DNA of 64,000 bases from Colius striatus. Lineage: Eukaryota > Chordata > Aves > Coliiformes > Coliidae. Each line of letters begins with the position of its first letter. The stretch's first letter is position 1. Under the pieces are notes generated by a model. That model was not told where the DNA came from and made no database searches. It worked only from the letters and a program-made list of their open reading frames with translations. This document shows positions 1 to 12,050 of the stretch, piece after piece. Where the stretch lies: positions 29,615,031 through 29,679,030 of the forward strand of contig NC_084790.1 of the NCBI RefSeq assembly GCF_028858725.1, read 5' to 3'. Position numbers and translations under genes: made by a program.

Positions 1-243
1 TAATATGTGGCAAAGAGGACCAGAAGGTTCCAAAAAACTACTAGAATTTAGCTCTCATTACTTGAATGACGCTGAAATGAGTTATTCAGATCTTGAAAAA
101 GGTTTTTCTTTCTCTAATGTGAGTGGTAAATGAGTGGAAGAGAGAAGGGAAAGCCATCATTTGAGGACCCTCTGTCTCCTAGATCCAGTCCATAAGGGCA
201 CATCACCTCCTGCAGGCATTGCCCAGAAACCTACAGTCTGTAA

Positions 244-1260
244 ATGGAAGCCTGTGTGGAAGGAATCAATGAAACCATTCCTATTACAGAGGGCCACATT
301 AAGGTGTCTAAGTTGCAGAAAAACATAGACAGCACTTTGCTATTACAAACCCCACCAAGTAAACCATCTCAGATTCAAGAATCACCTCCTTTGAGAGAAG
401 GTGTATGGTTCACTGATGCATCATCCTTCAGAAAAAAAACAATGAGTAGAATTACAGATCTGTGACACTGGAAGTTGCTGCAGGAGATAAGTTAACAGGC
501 AAGGGAAGTGCACAAGTAGGAGAGCTTAGGGTAGCATTAGCTGTGCAACATGGTGCTAGCCATATTTACACTGACTCTTATGCTGTTTTCAAAGGATCCA
601 CTGAGTGGATAGGCCACTGGGCTACCAATGATTGGCAGGAAAATAGAGTCCCAGTTTGGCAAACTGACAACTGGAAACAGCTGTCAAAAACAGGAGAATA
701 AAGGACACTGCACATTGGTTGGGTTAAAGGTCATATCAATCCACCTCTATTGCTGCCCAATTCAACCAGCAAGTTGATGGCCTTACACAACTTTAAAAAA
801 TCGATGTTATGAGTAATGATCATGAATTGGAATATTTACTTAAATGATTACGTGTAAAATGAGGGCATACCAGGCAAGCTGATTTATATTGGGAAGGCAT
901 AGCCTAAAGATAGCCTGTTTCAGTAAAGCTCTGTAAACAAGTGGTAACTGCCTGCTCACAATGTTGTTTGCAACTTAAAAAAGACTATCCAAATAAGGCA
1001 CCTACCCTGCATATCTGGGGAAACACTGTGGTACACCTGGCAGATTGACTATGTAGTAAGTCCACTATGACCCTCAGGAGGCAAAAACTACATTCAAAGA
1101 TTCAAAGTGACAATGGGTCACATTTTTCAGCTACTGTCAGAAAAGGAGGAAGGAATTTGGTGGGTATTTCATACTCCATATTACTCCCAAGCCAATGGTG
1201 CTGATTGAACAAATGAATTAGTGACAGGCCACCATACACTGAGCTGGAGTGTCCCCAGAG
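244..1260 (+). pseudogene. ERV pol remnant: RNase H and integrase
   Basis: Two overlapping frames (244-465 and 462-701) carry the RNase H fold: WFTDAS holds the first acidic residue, the S.Q..E helix motif (SAQVGE) the second, and IYTDS the third. The change of frame near 460 breaks the protein. Further down, stop-ridden frames show integrase landmarks: WQIDY near 1036-1050, SDNGSHF near 1105 and HTPYYSQANGA near 1172-1204. The distance between the first two is far shorter than in a normal integrase core, so an internal deletion is likely. The gene cannot be functional. Confidence 0.75.
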
Positions 1261-1289
1261 ATTGTTAGTATTTATAGTAGAAGCTATAA

Positions 1290-2796
1290 TTGGGAAATCA
1301 AAGTTTTAATCATAATGTGGGTAAAATATTGTGTTTGGGACATGTTGTTCATTTTGCTTTTCTTAACATTAATTTGAGCCTTATGACTCCAAATCTCACA
1401 TTGCAATTAATCCAAACTTTTGGACAAATGCATAATATCAGTCAAATCACAGCATGTTTGCCCCTTCCCCAGACTCTCAGTTCTCCGGTACCATGGGGAA
1501 TTTTAACCATGGATTTAACTCCAATTTGGGAAGCTATGTGGAAAATGCAAAATGGCACAAATTTAACTCAGTACACTGAAGAAGGAAAATATGTCATACA
1601 GTGGATACCTAAGTGAAACAGAACCATAGATAATTGTAGTATCACTAAGTCATCATTGACATTCAAAACTGGTAGTGAAATAAGTGCAACAATCTATCAT
1701 CTTTCTGGGAACAAATGCACCAACATACCATGGGCAATGCATATGCCCAGGGTTTGAGGAGCACCACAATGGGCTGATAGGTGTAACATGCAAGCTACTG
1801 ACTTGTGTATTGATTAGGATGGAACTATGGAATGACCAGATGATGCCATACAAGTTAATATCCAGCATGCAAACTTTCATATTTCCTGCTCAAGTAGCCT
1901 AAAACACCATAACTGGAATTGCACCAAAGTTTATAATTGTAGTAGCAATGAAATTGAAATTCACAGATTGGGTCTGATTGCTCAAGCCCTCCAACTAGAT
2001 TGCATTTGCCGTAAATATGCCACCTCAGTTAATGACACTGTGTCTTACTTGACTAACCCTGATACCTAGTCTGAAATAACCTGTTCAGAACTCACTGCAC
2101 CTTCTATGGGGCAAACTGTGTGGATTAGCAGTGACGGAACATGGTCTACTGACTTACGAGTGTGCAGGCCACAACGCCAACACATGCTGGGACTACTAAC
2201 AATTTGTCCCCTCTGGAAAAAACAACCTCTTGCACCAGCTGCCTGAGGATGAACTAAAGCAGAATTAGAAGACCCATGGCAACACCTGATAACAGGCACT
2301 ATGGTAGGATGGGTTCTACAATCAATTTTTATGCCTCAAGTGATGGCATTCTAGAATCAAATGATGCTATATAATCTCAGTAGAGAAACTGAAGTATTAG
2401 CTGATGTGACTTGCATTGGACAGGAATGATTAAACACACAATTACAAGCTTTGCAAAACAGACTAACTGTAAACTTATTATTACTGCATGAAAATGGAGT
2501 ATGTGTATTTTTTAATCTAACCAATAATACTTGTTGTATTCATATACCAAATGTAAACAGGGATCTTAACAACTAGACCATATGAAGCGTGTGACAGAAG
2601 TGAAGAGACAAAAGAAGTATGGTTGAACAAACTTTTGCGTGGATTAGGATTTTCAATAATAGGACAGCTACAAAGTCTAATAGAATCTGTGTTCATGAGA
2701 GTTGTTCTGATTATCATATTTTGTGTATTACTGTCATGTATTAAATCCTTACTATCTTGGGTATTAAGTCACCAACTGCAAGTAATGTCTGATTGA
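1290..2796 (+). pseudogene. ERV envelope remnant
   Basis: Several frames follow pol and look like a broken env. The surface part includes an open stretch at 1290-1616 with N-glycosylation sequons. The transmembrane part holds an immunosuppressive-domain-like segment (LQNRL...ENGVC, about 2446-2505). This is followed by a cysteine motif at about 2503-2540, a hydrophobic anchor (about 2690-2760) and a short tail ending at TGA 2794-2796. The cysteine motif reads C-x9-CC with two overlapping N-glycosylation sequons in the loop, whereas gamma- and alpharetroviral env normally has C-x6-CC. Many in-frame stops make it inactive. Confidence 0.65.
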
Positions 2797-2820
2797 ACAG
2801 AATTGGAGGCAGGTCCCAAC

Positions 2821-3577
2821 AAGGAGGAAAAGCACTACACCATAGGGATACCCTCAAAATTTACTTCAGGCAAGCATTATTTGGGCTTTACGATAAGTGA
2901 CCATAGTCATGGGGTAGATGAGTGGGAATGGCACACAAAGGGTTAAAACTGCTAGTACCCACTTATCTCTGTTATAGACCTGGGAGGTGCAGGCCTGAGG
3001 AATCAGCCTGAGAAGCAGCCCAGGGAAAAAGCCTTCTGGAGGCATGACAGTCCTGTTTTGGCTATAAATTATGGGACTGAGCAGAAAACCAACTTCAAAA
3101 CAGTTTCAGCAAAGTCACAGGCTCCCAGAGTGAGACAACTGCTTCATTAACTGTTTAAAGTTAACACCCCTTTGACATCCCTAAGAACGAAAATGAGGAA
3201 AAGGAGGTACACGCTAAAACTTATACAACAATGTCCCTCAACTCTCTACCCAAAATCACGTCAAACATCACCCCAGGGAGGAAACAGAGAAGTCTGGGGT
3301 ATAAAAGGCCGCAGAGAAAGAAAGACAGAGCCTGTCTGCCTTTTTACTTTTTGCCTTTATTGCTCTTTAGAGCTTTTTGCTTTTAGTGTTATTTGCCCTT
3401 TTGGCTGCTTTGGCCTCTTAGGCCTTTGGAGCATTTTGAACACTTTCTGCATCTTCTCAAGCCAACTGAGAGAAAGTTGCAGCAGGGAGAAAGAGACTGA
3501 AGACTGAGACAAGACAGTTGACAGGCTGAGCTCTTCTTCCTCCACCAAGACAGGGATGCCTTCTTTGTAAGAATTGA
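2821..3577 (+). repeat. Probable 3' LTR (U3/R) of the first ERV
   Basis: The block begins after the purine-rich tract AAGGAGGAAAAG (2821-2832), where plus-strand priming would occur. It contains TATAAAA at 3300-3306 followed by a T-rich stretch. No clean TG...CA ends could be fixed because the element is cut at 3578 by another LTR. Exact borders are uncertain. Confidence 0.45.
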
Positions 3578-4557
3578 TGTCATGGTTTGACACAGAGCTG
3601 TTTCTGGTATTGGGGAAGGAAGGGGCTGTAAAGATGGCCCCTGTAACAAGCTGCTGAGAACTCTTCCCAGCTCTGAGCCAGACGCACGTCTGAGGCTGAG
3701 CCAATTGGGCACCTCCGTGGTCACTTTTTAAGTAGAAGAAGCCAGAAGAGGAGGCTTCTTCCTGTTTCTTCTTCTTCTCTCCTTTCTTCTTTTCCAGCTG
3801 GTGGTAGTGCAAGGAGTTAGGAAAGAGAAGCAACCATGAGGACCTCAAGGTCAGTGAGGGAAGAGAGGAGGAGGTGTGCTGGAGCAGTGATTCCCCTGTA
3901 TCCTGTGGAGAGGAGTGGTGAAGTAGAGATTCATTTGCACTTTGTTAAAGACCCTGTGCCAAGGGCAGTGGCTATGCCCAGAGGGGGCTGTGTCATGTGG
4001 GGGGGACCCTGTATTTGCAGAAGCCATAGCTGTTGGGAAGAACCCATGCCAGAGGACTTTGTTAAGGACTGTGTCCTGTAGGAGAGTCCCCATATCAGAG
4101 CAAAGAATGTGAGGAGTACTTCTCTGAGCAGAGAGAAGCAGCAGAGACCATCTGTGAGAGACTGACCACATTTCCCATTCCCTGCCCCCTGAGCCATTGA
4201 GGAGGTAGAGATATCGGGAGCAATGAGTTGGGCCTGGGAAGAAAGCAGGGATAGGGGAGGGAGATCATAAAATGCTGGTTGTAATTTTCTCATCATCCTA
4301 CTCCCTTTTGCTTTTGTTGTGTTCTGTTTCATGTAGGTAGTAGAATAAACTTTCCTACTTTCCTCTCTAAGTCGAGTACTGGAGTAATTGGCAGCGAGCC
4401 CTCCCTGCCCTTGCCTTGATCCACAACAACCTTGCTTATCTTTTTTACTCCCATTTCGCTGGGGCTTCTGCCATCCTAATTACGGTGAGAGTGGATGGGG
4501 GGCAGTAAGCAAGATACTGTCATGGTTCTTCCCTGCTAGCTGGGCAAAACCATGACA
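3578..4557 (+). mobile_element. Solo LTR, TGTCATGGTTT family, copy 1
   Basis: The 980-bp block starts TGTCATGGTTTG and ends AAAACCATGACA, giving matching inverted ends. The flanks ATTGA (3573-3577) and ATTGC (4558-4562) are a nearly matching 5-bp target duplication, which favours an ERVL-type integrase. An AATAAA signal lies near 4344. It is inserted into the LTR of the first ERV, so it is younger. Copies 2 and 3 of the family are at 51032-51725 and 60845-61790, and a fragment is at 46280-46870. A frame from ATG 3836 to 4081 is shared with copy 2. Confidence 0.8.
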
Positions 4558-5406
4558 ATTGCGCTTCTTTTTCACTCTGTGGTGAAGAACCCCTGGTATA
4601 AGTATTGCTGGCATTTTAGCATATATTAGCACTACAGCAGTGAGTGTATTTGTCAACAGCAATCTCAAATCTGTTACATCTGTCACCTTAATGAATTCTC
4701 ATAAATCAAATTCTAATCCTCGACTTTGCAAAATTATTTTTCTGTGAAAGTCCCCCAGAGGGACTCTTACAGGCAAAGTTACAACCTTTGACTTTGTGAA
4801 AATGCTTTCACTGAAAGTCCCCAGGAGTGACTCTGACAGGAGAGTCAAGCTCTCACTCTTGATGTGACAGCTGGTTGATAAATAAACAGGAATTATGTTT
4901 GTGTATTGATTAGAAGAGTCTTCAGCCTGTAGCTATAACTAGTACAGCATCTGTGTAGTAGTTTTGGTGGAATTTCATGGAGTTTTAGATGGGGTAGTTT
5001 GGGAGTTTTTTATACACAGCTGTTTGCTAGCATCTAAACTTTGATTCAGTGTATCACTGCTGAATGAATTGAATTAATCAGAGACTTTGCTAGGAATTTA
5101 AGTCATAAATCATTTCTATTTAGAGTACTTTAGTATCTATATGCATGCAGCATTTTGTTCTTACTTTGTAGCCTGTGTACATCTCGGTACATTAGTATGA
5201 GAAATAAATACATGTAGAGTGTATTCACTCACTTTAATGAAAGTTTAATTTGTTTTGGTTGCCCTGGGAAATCATTGGTAGTTAGGGTTTCATTTACTAC
5301 TCTAAGTTACCCTGCAGAGCTCAGTTTTTGCCAACACATAAGAAGTATTTTAAGAGGCCTGGGTGATAGGAACACGACTGAATCACTAATACATAATATA
5401 CAGATG
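4558..5406. other. Gene-free stretch, possible remainder of the first ERV
   Basis: No credible gene. The first 100-150 bases may be the interrupted end of the upstream LTR. At about 4718-4780 and 4787-4842 there is a degenerate direct repeat sharing GACTTTG, TGAAAGTCCCC and GACTCT blocks. The rest is AT-rich unique sequence. Confidence 0.4.
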
Positions 5407-5754
5407 ATCACAGAATCACAGAATAGTTGGAAAAGACCTTTAAGATCATTGAGTCCAACCACTCACCTCACACTGCTAGCGCATCACTTAAACTATGTCC
5501 CTCAGTACTTCATTTGTGCATCTTTTAAATATCTGTAGGGATGGTGACGCCACCACTTTCCATGCTTAATAACCCTCTCAGTGAAAAAGTTCTTCCTAAT
5601 GTCCAACCTAAACCTCCCCTGGCTCAACTTAAATCCATTTCCTCGTGTTCATTCATCCATTCATTCATCTCGTGTTCATTCTCCATTCATCACTGGAGAT
5701 CGACCTCCACCTGAGTACAACTCCCCTTCAGGTAATTGTCGAGAGTGATCATAT
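5407..5754 (-). mobile_element. CR1 LINE 3' end (left part of a CR1 split by a provirus)
   Basis: Read on the minus strand this is the CR1 3' UTR: the end with TTCTGTGATTCTGTG-type sequence (5407-5425), the GTTGGACTC and AAAGGTC...CCAAC blocks, and the preceding coding tail. It stops at 5754 where a provirus begins, and resumes at 11144 with the expected next CR1 sequence. The ATAT at 5751-5754 is repeated at 11144-11147. Confidence 0.85.
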
Positions 5755-6248
5755 TGTTATAAGTTGCTGTGATAAAGTTCACAAGCCAATTTAAGTGACT
5801 CATAGATCAAATTTATTAAGCAAGCGACAAATAAGCAAAACAGCGCTGGGCAGCCGGGAGACTCTGCTCCACCAACGGCGCGCAACCCCCGCCCCCGTAT
5901 CAGAGTCCTTTTATACAGTCCTTATCGGTCGGGTGCATCGCTCCCTGGTGCACTCTGCGCATGTGCCCGTCTTGTTACTAGGGGGTCTTCTTCTGCCTCC
6001 TGGTGGTCGTAGGGTGGTCGCTGGGATGAAGTCAGTAGTCTTCCTCTAGTGGACGGCTCATGAACTCTTCTCTTGGCTCTTATCAGCTCATGCGCAATCT
6101 ATTGTACCTGCTATAAGCATCTCAGCCAACTGCACCTGTGCACATTGTAGAAACTTGACGGTTAAAGTTTTTCAAGACTTTTACAATGACTTTAAACGGT
6201 AAGTATTCTTTCATTATTTGATTAACGAACATGACCTTTTCCATTACA
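5755..6248 (-). repeat. Provirus 3' LTR (left)
   Basis: 494-bp LTR starting TGTTATAAG and ending CCATTACA on the + strand. On the minus strand it is preceded by the purine tract GACAAGGGGGGAT (just right of 6248), as expected for a 3' LTR. The central part, about 5865-6160, is missing from the right-hand LTR. Confidence 0.85.
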
Positions 6249-7700
<1,452 letters not shown>

Positions 7701-7727
7701 CATGTCACTTTTTATGCAGCTTAAGTT

Positions 7728-9500
7728 TCAGTTCTCCTGGGACCTCTGCAGCTTCCCACTGATCCTGGGAAATTGGTCCTTAAATAAGACAAGAAAAGGA
7801 TCCTCCCATCGGGGGGGGGTTAAAGAGGATTCTTTCCAGGTTTTTATCAAGACTTTGTCCCCAGGATTAACTGTGTGGATAGCAATATCTAAAGGTGGTC
7901 TCTGTACCACCATTCCCTTTTTACAACATTTCAAACGGAGAAGCCCCCGTGTCTGTAACAAAGCCAAGGGTAAACATTTAATCCAGGACATTTTTGTTTC
8001 TAACATTAATTTCGTTAGCTGTTTCTTAATTTCTCCATTCATTCTCTCCACTATTCCGGAACTTTGGGGATGCCACGGTGTTTGGTATCATTTGGCTCCC
8101 CATACTGGTGGTTTCTATTTCTAATTTCAGAGAGTGGATTAATATACCTTCATATTTTAAGAGCCTAGCATCAGTTATCCATATTTCTGCCTTTTGTTGT
8201 AATACCTCCCCCAAATGTTATGGGGAGAAAACACCTTTAACTCCTCTCCAAAGTTAACAAATAAAAGGTTTTCTAACATCAGGCAGGCTAAGCACAGGAG
8301 CATTAATCAAATCCACTTTTAAATTCTCAAAGTCTCTTTCATAAACTTCGGGCCATTTAACTAATCCATCTCGAGTTAATTTCTGGTACAAAAACTTTAC
8401 CTTCTTAATAAATTTTTCAAGCCATTGTCTGCAATATCCCAACAGACCTCAAAACTGTCTAACTTATCTCTTACTCTTTGGAGCTTATAGGTACAGTATA
8501 CCATTTACTCGATCTGGATCAAGTTTCTTACTTCCCTTTATAAACCAGTGTCCCAAATATTTTACCTTTTCTTCAGCAAACAGTAATTTAGATTTAGACA
8601 CTTTCAACCCTTGTAAACTCAGGAAATTAAGCAATTTAATACTTTCCTAACAGCTTCTTCATCTCTCCCTGCTAATAACAAATCATCCACATATTGAACT
8701 AAAATAGCTTATTTGCCTAACTCATAATTTCTCAATATCTGTTCTAGTGCTTGTCCAAAAATATTGGGGGACTCTGTAAACCCCTGTGGTAATACAGTCC
8801 ATCTCAACTGTTGTTTTCTATGGATGTCAGGATCTTCACATTAAAAAGTAAAATAATCCCTGCACTCCTCTTTCAGGGAACATGCCCAAAATGCATCCTT
8901 AAGGTCTATCACACTATACCACTGGTACTCTGGACTCAATTGACTCAATAAGGTGTGCGGGTTAGCTACCACAGGGAACCTAGTAATAGTTCTCTTGTTT
9001 ATCTCCCGGAGGACATGTACTAATCTTTAAGTCCCATCAGATTTCTTTACTGGCAATATGGGAATATTGTAAGGGGACATACAGGGCTCAAGTAGTCCCT
9101 TAGATATTAATCTTTCTATTTCTGGTTTTAATCCTTGTCTACCTTCTTGTGACAAGGGGTACTGCTTTACCCTTACTGGCAGCCCAGGGTTTTTCCTAAG
9201 TCTATAATTAAGTCTCTTCCTAATAAATTATGATCAGCCTCCAGAACTAACAAAAACGATCCTACAGCATATTTTTGCTGCTTCAGATTCTATCAGTACC
9301 TCCTTCACAAGAGGTACTTTAAATGGTTCCCCTTTTGCCCCTACTACTTGTATTTTCTCTGAAGATATCTTACACCCCTGGGGCAATCACTGGATTGTAG
9401 ATCTCTCAGCCCCAGAGTCCACTAAAAATTCTACTTCCTGAAGCTGAGGACCTAACTTCAGTTTTATCAAGGGCTCAGATACTCTTGTAGTCCTCAGCAA
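7728..9500 (-). pseudogene. Provirus pol remnant (RT, connection, integrase C-terminus)
   Basis: On the minus strand, reverse transcriptase shows LPQGFTESP and the catalytic YVDD at 8682-8693 (codons TAT GTG GAT GAT). The connection region (8254-8442) has GYCRQW and APVLSLPD. Integrase is represented only by its C-terminal part: an ERMNGEIK helix and a PGDKV...RWEDPF segment (7728-8051), the GPY/F-type module of gammaretroviruses. Most of RNase H and the integrase core are missing between about 8214 and 8254, a large internal deletion. Several stops also interrupt RT. Confidence 0.8.
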
Positions 9501-9519
9501 ATACAGCCCCTGACTCCCC

Positions 9520-10926
9520 CTATTCTTCCTTAAACATCTGTTCATCCTGGAATCTCCTTCTACCATTCCTTTTTAGGTGTCCCTTCTGTTTACAATAAAA
9601 ACATTCCATCGTCCTTTGATTCCTTTTTTTTTCCTGATGAATGCACCTGTCTCCCATGCTTTTATTTCCCTTTCTAGCCCTTTTTCTTGACAATCTTCTA
9701 ATTTTTCTAGTTTCTTTCGGATATCTACCCATGATTTTGCCACAAACCGGGTCTTTAATAATGCCTGTCCCACTGGAGCTGCTGGATCTACTCCAGAGTA
9801 CAGTTGGAGGCTTTTACATAATCTCTCAAGCCAATCAGTTGGGGTTTCATCTTTTCTCTGTCTCTCATTGAATGCTTTGTTAATATTCTGTCCTCAGGGA
9901 ACAGACTCTCTGATTCCCTGGACAATGATGGCTCGGAGGTCTGCCATATGGGCTCTGTGCTCCGCCATCTGATTATTCCAATTGGGCCTTTGCAAGGGCC
10001 ATTTCACATCTGCATCTGGTCCTGCCTGGTGCTGTTGATCCCAGATTCTCATTCCTGCTCTTCGAATCATTTCCCTTTCCTCCATTGTGAATAATATAGT
10101 TCATTCCAGGTATAGAGATTCGGCCCTAAGAACTGATCTAATCTCTCAGACACACCCAGAGGATCCTCTACCAAATCTCTTCGGGTGGGCTCTTAGCTTT
10201 CTTTTCCTTAAGAGCAAACAAGGATACCTTATCAGAAGGTTGGGGTATCCAGAGACTCACATATTCAATTTCCTCTTGGGTAACGGTCTTCTTATCATTT
10301 ACCCACAAACTGAGGACTGCGCATAACCAGTCCTCAAAAGACCCAAATATGGGCCAAATAATATGGGGATTTCCTATTGACTCTTCACCCCCCAAACTTC
10401 CATACAGTAATGTACCATCTTTTCCTACTCTTTTGTCTTCTATGGGGAGAATCATTCCAAAACTTTATCATCATTCCCAGAGGACTTTCTGGGGAAATAT
10501 CTGGCAGCCTATCCTTATGCCACCCATGGGATCAGAGGGCTTGCTCTTCCTCTGTCCCATCTTCTAGAGTGCCCTTGACTCGTTCTCACAATCGTTCCCC
10601 TCGGTCGTGACACATGCCCTCATGGGCAATGGGAAATGCACTACTGGAGGGTCTGCACTCGCTTGGTCTCCTTGAGACCTCTCAGTCACTCGCACTCTAA
10701 GATATCCACCCCGACCGAACGGAACCACGCAAATACAGACCTAATCCAGAGTCTTTGTTCGGATCTTCGTGCACAAAAATTATGGGGTACTGGAGGTTTA
10801 TTTGCTTATTTGCCAAATTTGGAAGGGGTTCAGAATACAGAGTTTGGCAAGGGAATTTCCCACACCAGGGCCATCCGCAGATGAGGCAACCCCCTAGTCC
10901 GGGAATCCAATACCAAATTTACCTGT
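9520..10926 (-). pseudogene. Provirus gag remnant
   Basis: On the minus strand, capsid sequence is clear at 9894-10085 (KWPLQRPNWNN, then MADLRA..V.GIRES) and continues at 9573-9773 to a charged stretch. The nucleocapsid knuckle at 9562-9603 reads C-x2-C-x4-H-x4-G: the last cysteine is replaced by glycine. The matrix part (about 10168-10900) is broken across frames. The pattern is that of gammaretroviral Gag with a single knuckle. Confidence 0.8.
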
Positions 10927-10944
10927 ATCCGAGTCACGGCACCA
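10927..10944 (-). other. Primer binding site, tRNA-His type
   Basis: The minus strand reads TGGTGCCGTGACTCGGAT, an 18-base complement of the 3' end of tRNA-His including CCA. It sits 3 bases from the end of the right (5') LTR, the correct place. HERV-H-type elements use the same primer. Confidence 0.9.
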
Positions 10945-10947
10945 AAT

Positions 10948-11143
10948 TGTTATAAGTTGCTGTGAAAAAGTTCACAAGCCAATTTAAGTGACTCATAGAT
11001 CAAATTTATTAAGCAAGCGGCAAATAAGCAAAACAGTGCTGGGTGGCTTAAAGTTTTACAAGACTTTTACAATGACTTTAAACGGTTCCTTGTACAACTG
11101 TTCTTTCATGATTTGATTAACAAACATGATCTTTTCCATTACA
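10948..11143 (-). repeat. Provirus 5' LTR (right), internally deleted
   Basis: Only 196 bp, against 494 bp on the left. It matches the two ends of the left LTR and lacks about 300 bp in the middle (the join is near 11043). It also has about 13 extra bases near 11087 that the left LTR lacks. The deletion removes most of the U3/R region, so the promoter of the provirus is lost. Confidence 0.85.
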
Positions 11144-12050
11144 ATATCTCCTCTCAGCCTCCTCTTATTTAGGTTAAACATCCCGAGCTCCCTCAGTTGC
11201 TTCTCATAAGACTTGTTTTCCAGACCCTTCACCACCTTTGCTGCCCCTCTGTGTCCCTCTTGTAGTGAGGGGTCCAGAACTGGACACAGGATTCAAAGTG
11301 TGGCCTCACCAGTGCCGAATACAAGGCGATAATCACCTTTTTGGTCCTGCTGGCCAAATTATTTCTGATACAAGCTAGGATGCCATTGGCCTTCTTGGTC
11401 ACTTGGGCACACTGCTGGCTCATGTTCAGATGCCAGTTGATTGACAGCCTCAGGTCTTTTTCAGCAAGACAGCTCTCAAGCCACTCGGTCCCAAGCCTGC
11501 TGCCTGGGGTTGTTGTGGCCCAAGCGCAGGACACAGTCCTTGGCCTTGCTGTATCTCATTTAATTGGCCTTGGCCCATCTATCCAGCCTGTTCAAGTTCC
11601 TCTGAAAGGCCTTCCTGTCCCCAAGCAGGTCTACACACCTGCCCAGCTTGGAGTCATCTGTGCATTTACTGCAGGTGCACTCAATCCTGTCATCCAGATC
11701 ATTGATAAAGGCCCCAGTACTTAGCCCTGGGGAACACTACTGTTGACAATCTGCCAACTGAATTTAACTCCATTCACTATGACTCTCTGGGCTCTGCCAT
11801 CCAGCTAGTTTTCTGCCCATTGCTGAGAAGGTCCGTTCAAGCCATGGGCAGCCAGTTTCTCCAGGAGGATGCTGTGAGAGACTGTGTAAAAGGCCATACT
11901 AAAGTCCAGGAAGACCACATCCACAGCGTTTCCCTCATCCAGTAAGTGGATTATCCTGTCATTGAAGTTGGCTGGGCCTGAACCCTTGTTTATCCTGTAT
12001 ATGCCTCAGAATAGTGCTCAGGATAATCTGTTCCATAACTCTCCTGTGTG
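11144..12050 (-). mobile_element. CR1 LINE, right part of the split copy
   Basis: Read on the minus strand this continues the CR1 that ends at 5754: the C-terminal reverse transcriptase region including [20 protein letters not shown] (about 11420-11480) and earlier RT sequence up to about 12050. The minus frame 11229-11534 carries [14 protein letters not shown]. Frames are broken. It meets a + strand CR1 head to head near 12050. Confidence 0.85.

Larger units (their letters stand above)
1..3577 (+). mobile_element. Decayed endogenous retrovirus, 3' part (pol end, env, start of 3' LTR)
   Basis: The window opens inside a + strand ERV. In order one reads an RNase H domain, remnants of integrase, an env gene with a transmembrane subunit, a purine-rich tract (2821-2832) and an LTR-like block with a TATAAAA box at 3300-3306. 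Stops and frameshifts interrupt every gene. The RNase H wording (IYTDSYAVFKG followed by W..W and P.W) looks more like class III/ERVL or spuma-related elements than gammaretroviruses; this classification is inferred. The right edge is obscured because a second LTR is inserted at 3578-4557, and the rest of this element probably continues after 4557 for an undefined distance. The 5' LTR lies outside the window. Confidence 0.8.

Noticed and set aside
3357..3848. 163-codon minus-strand open frame
   Set aside because: It lies across two overlapping LTRs and its residues follow C/T-rich LTR sequence; no domain and no matching frame in the other copies on that strand.
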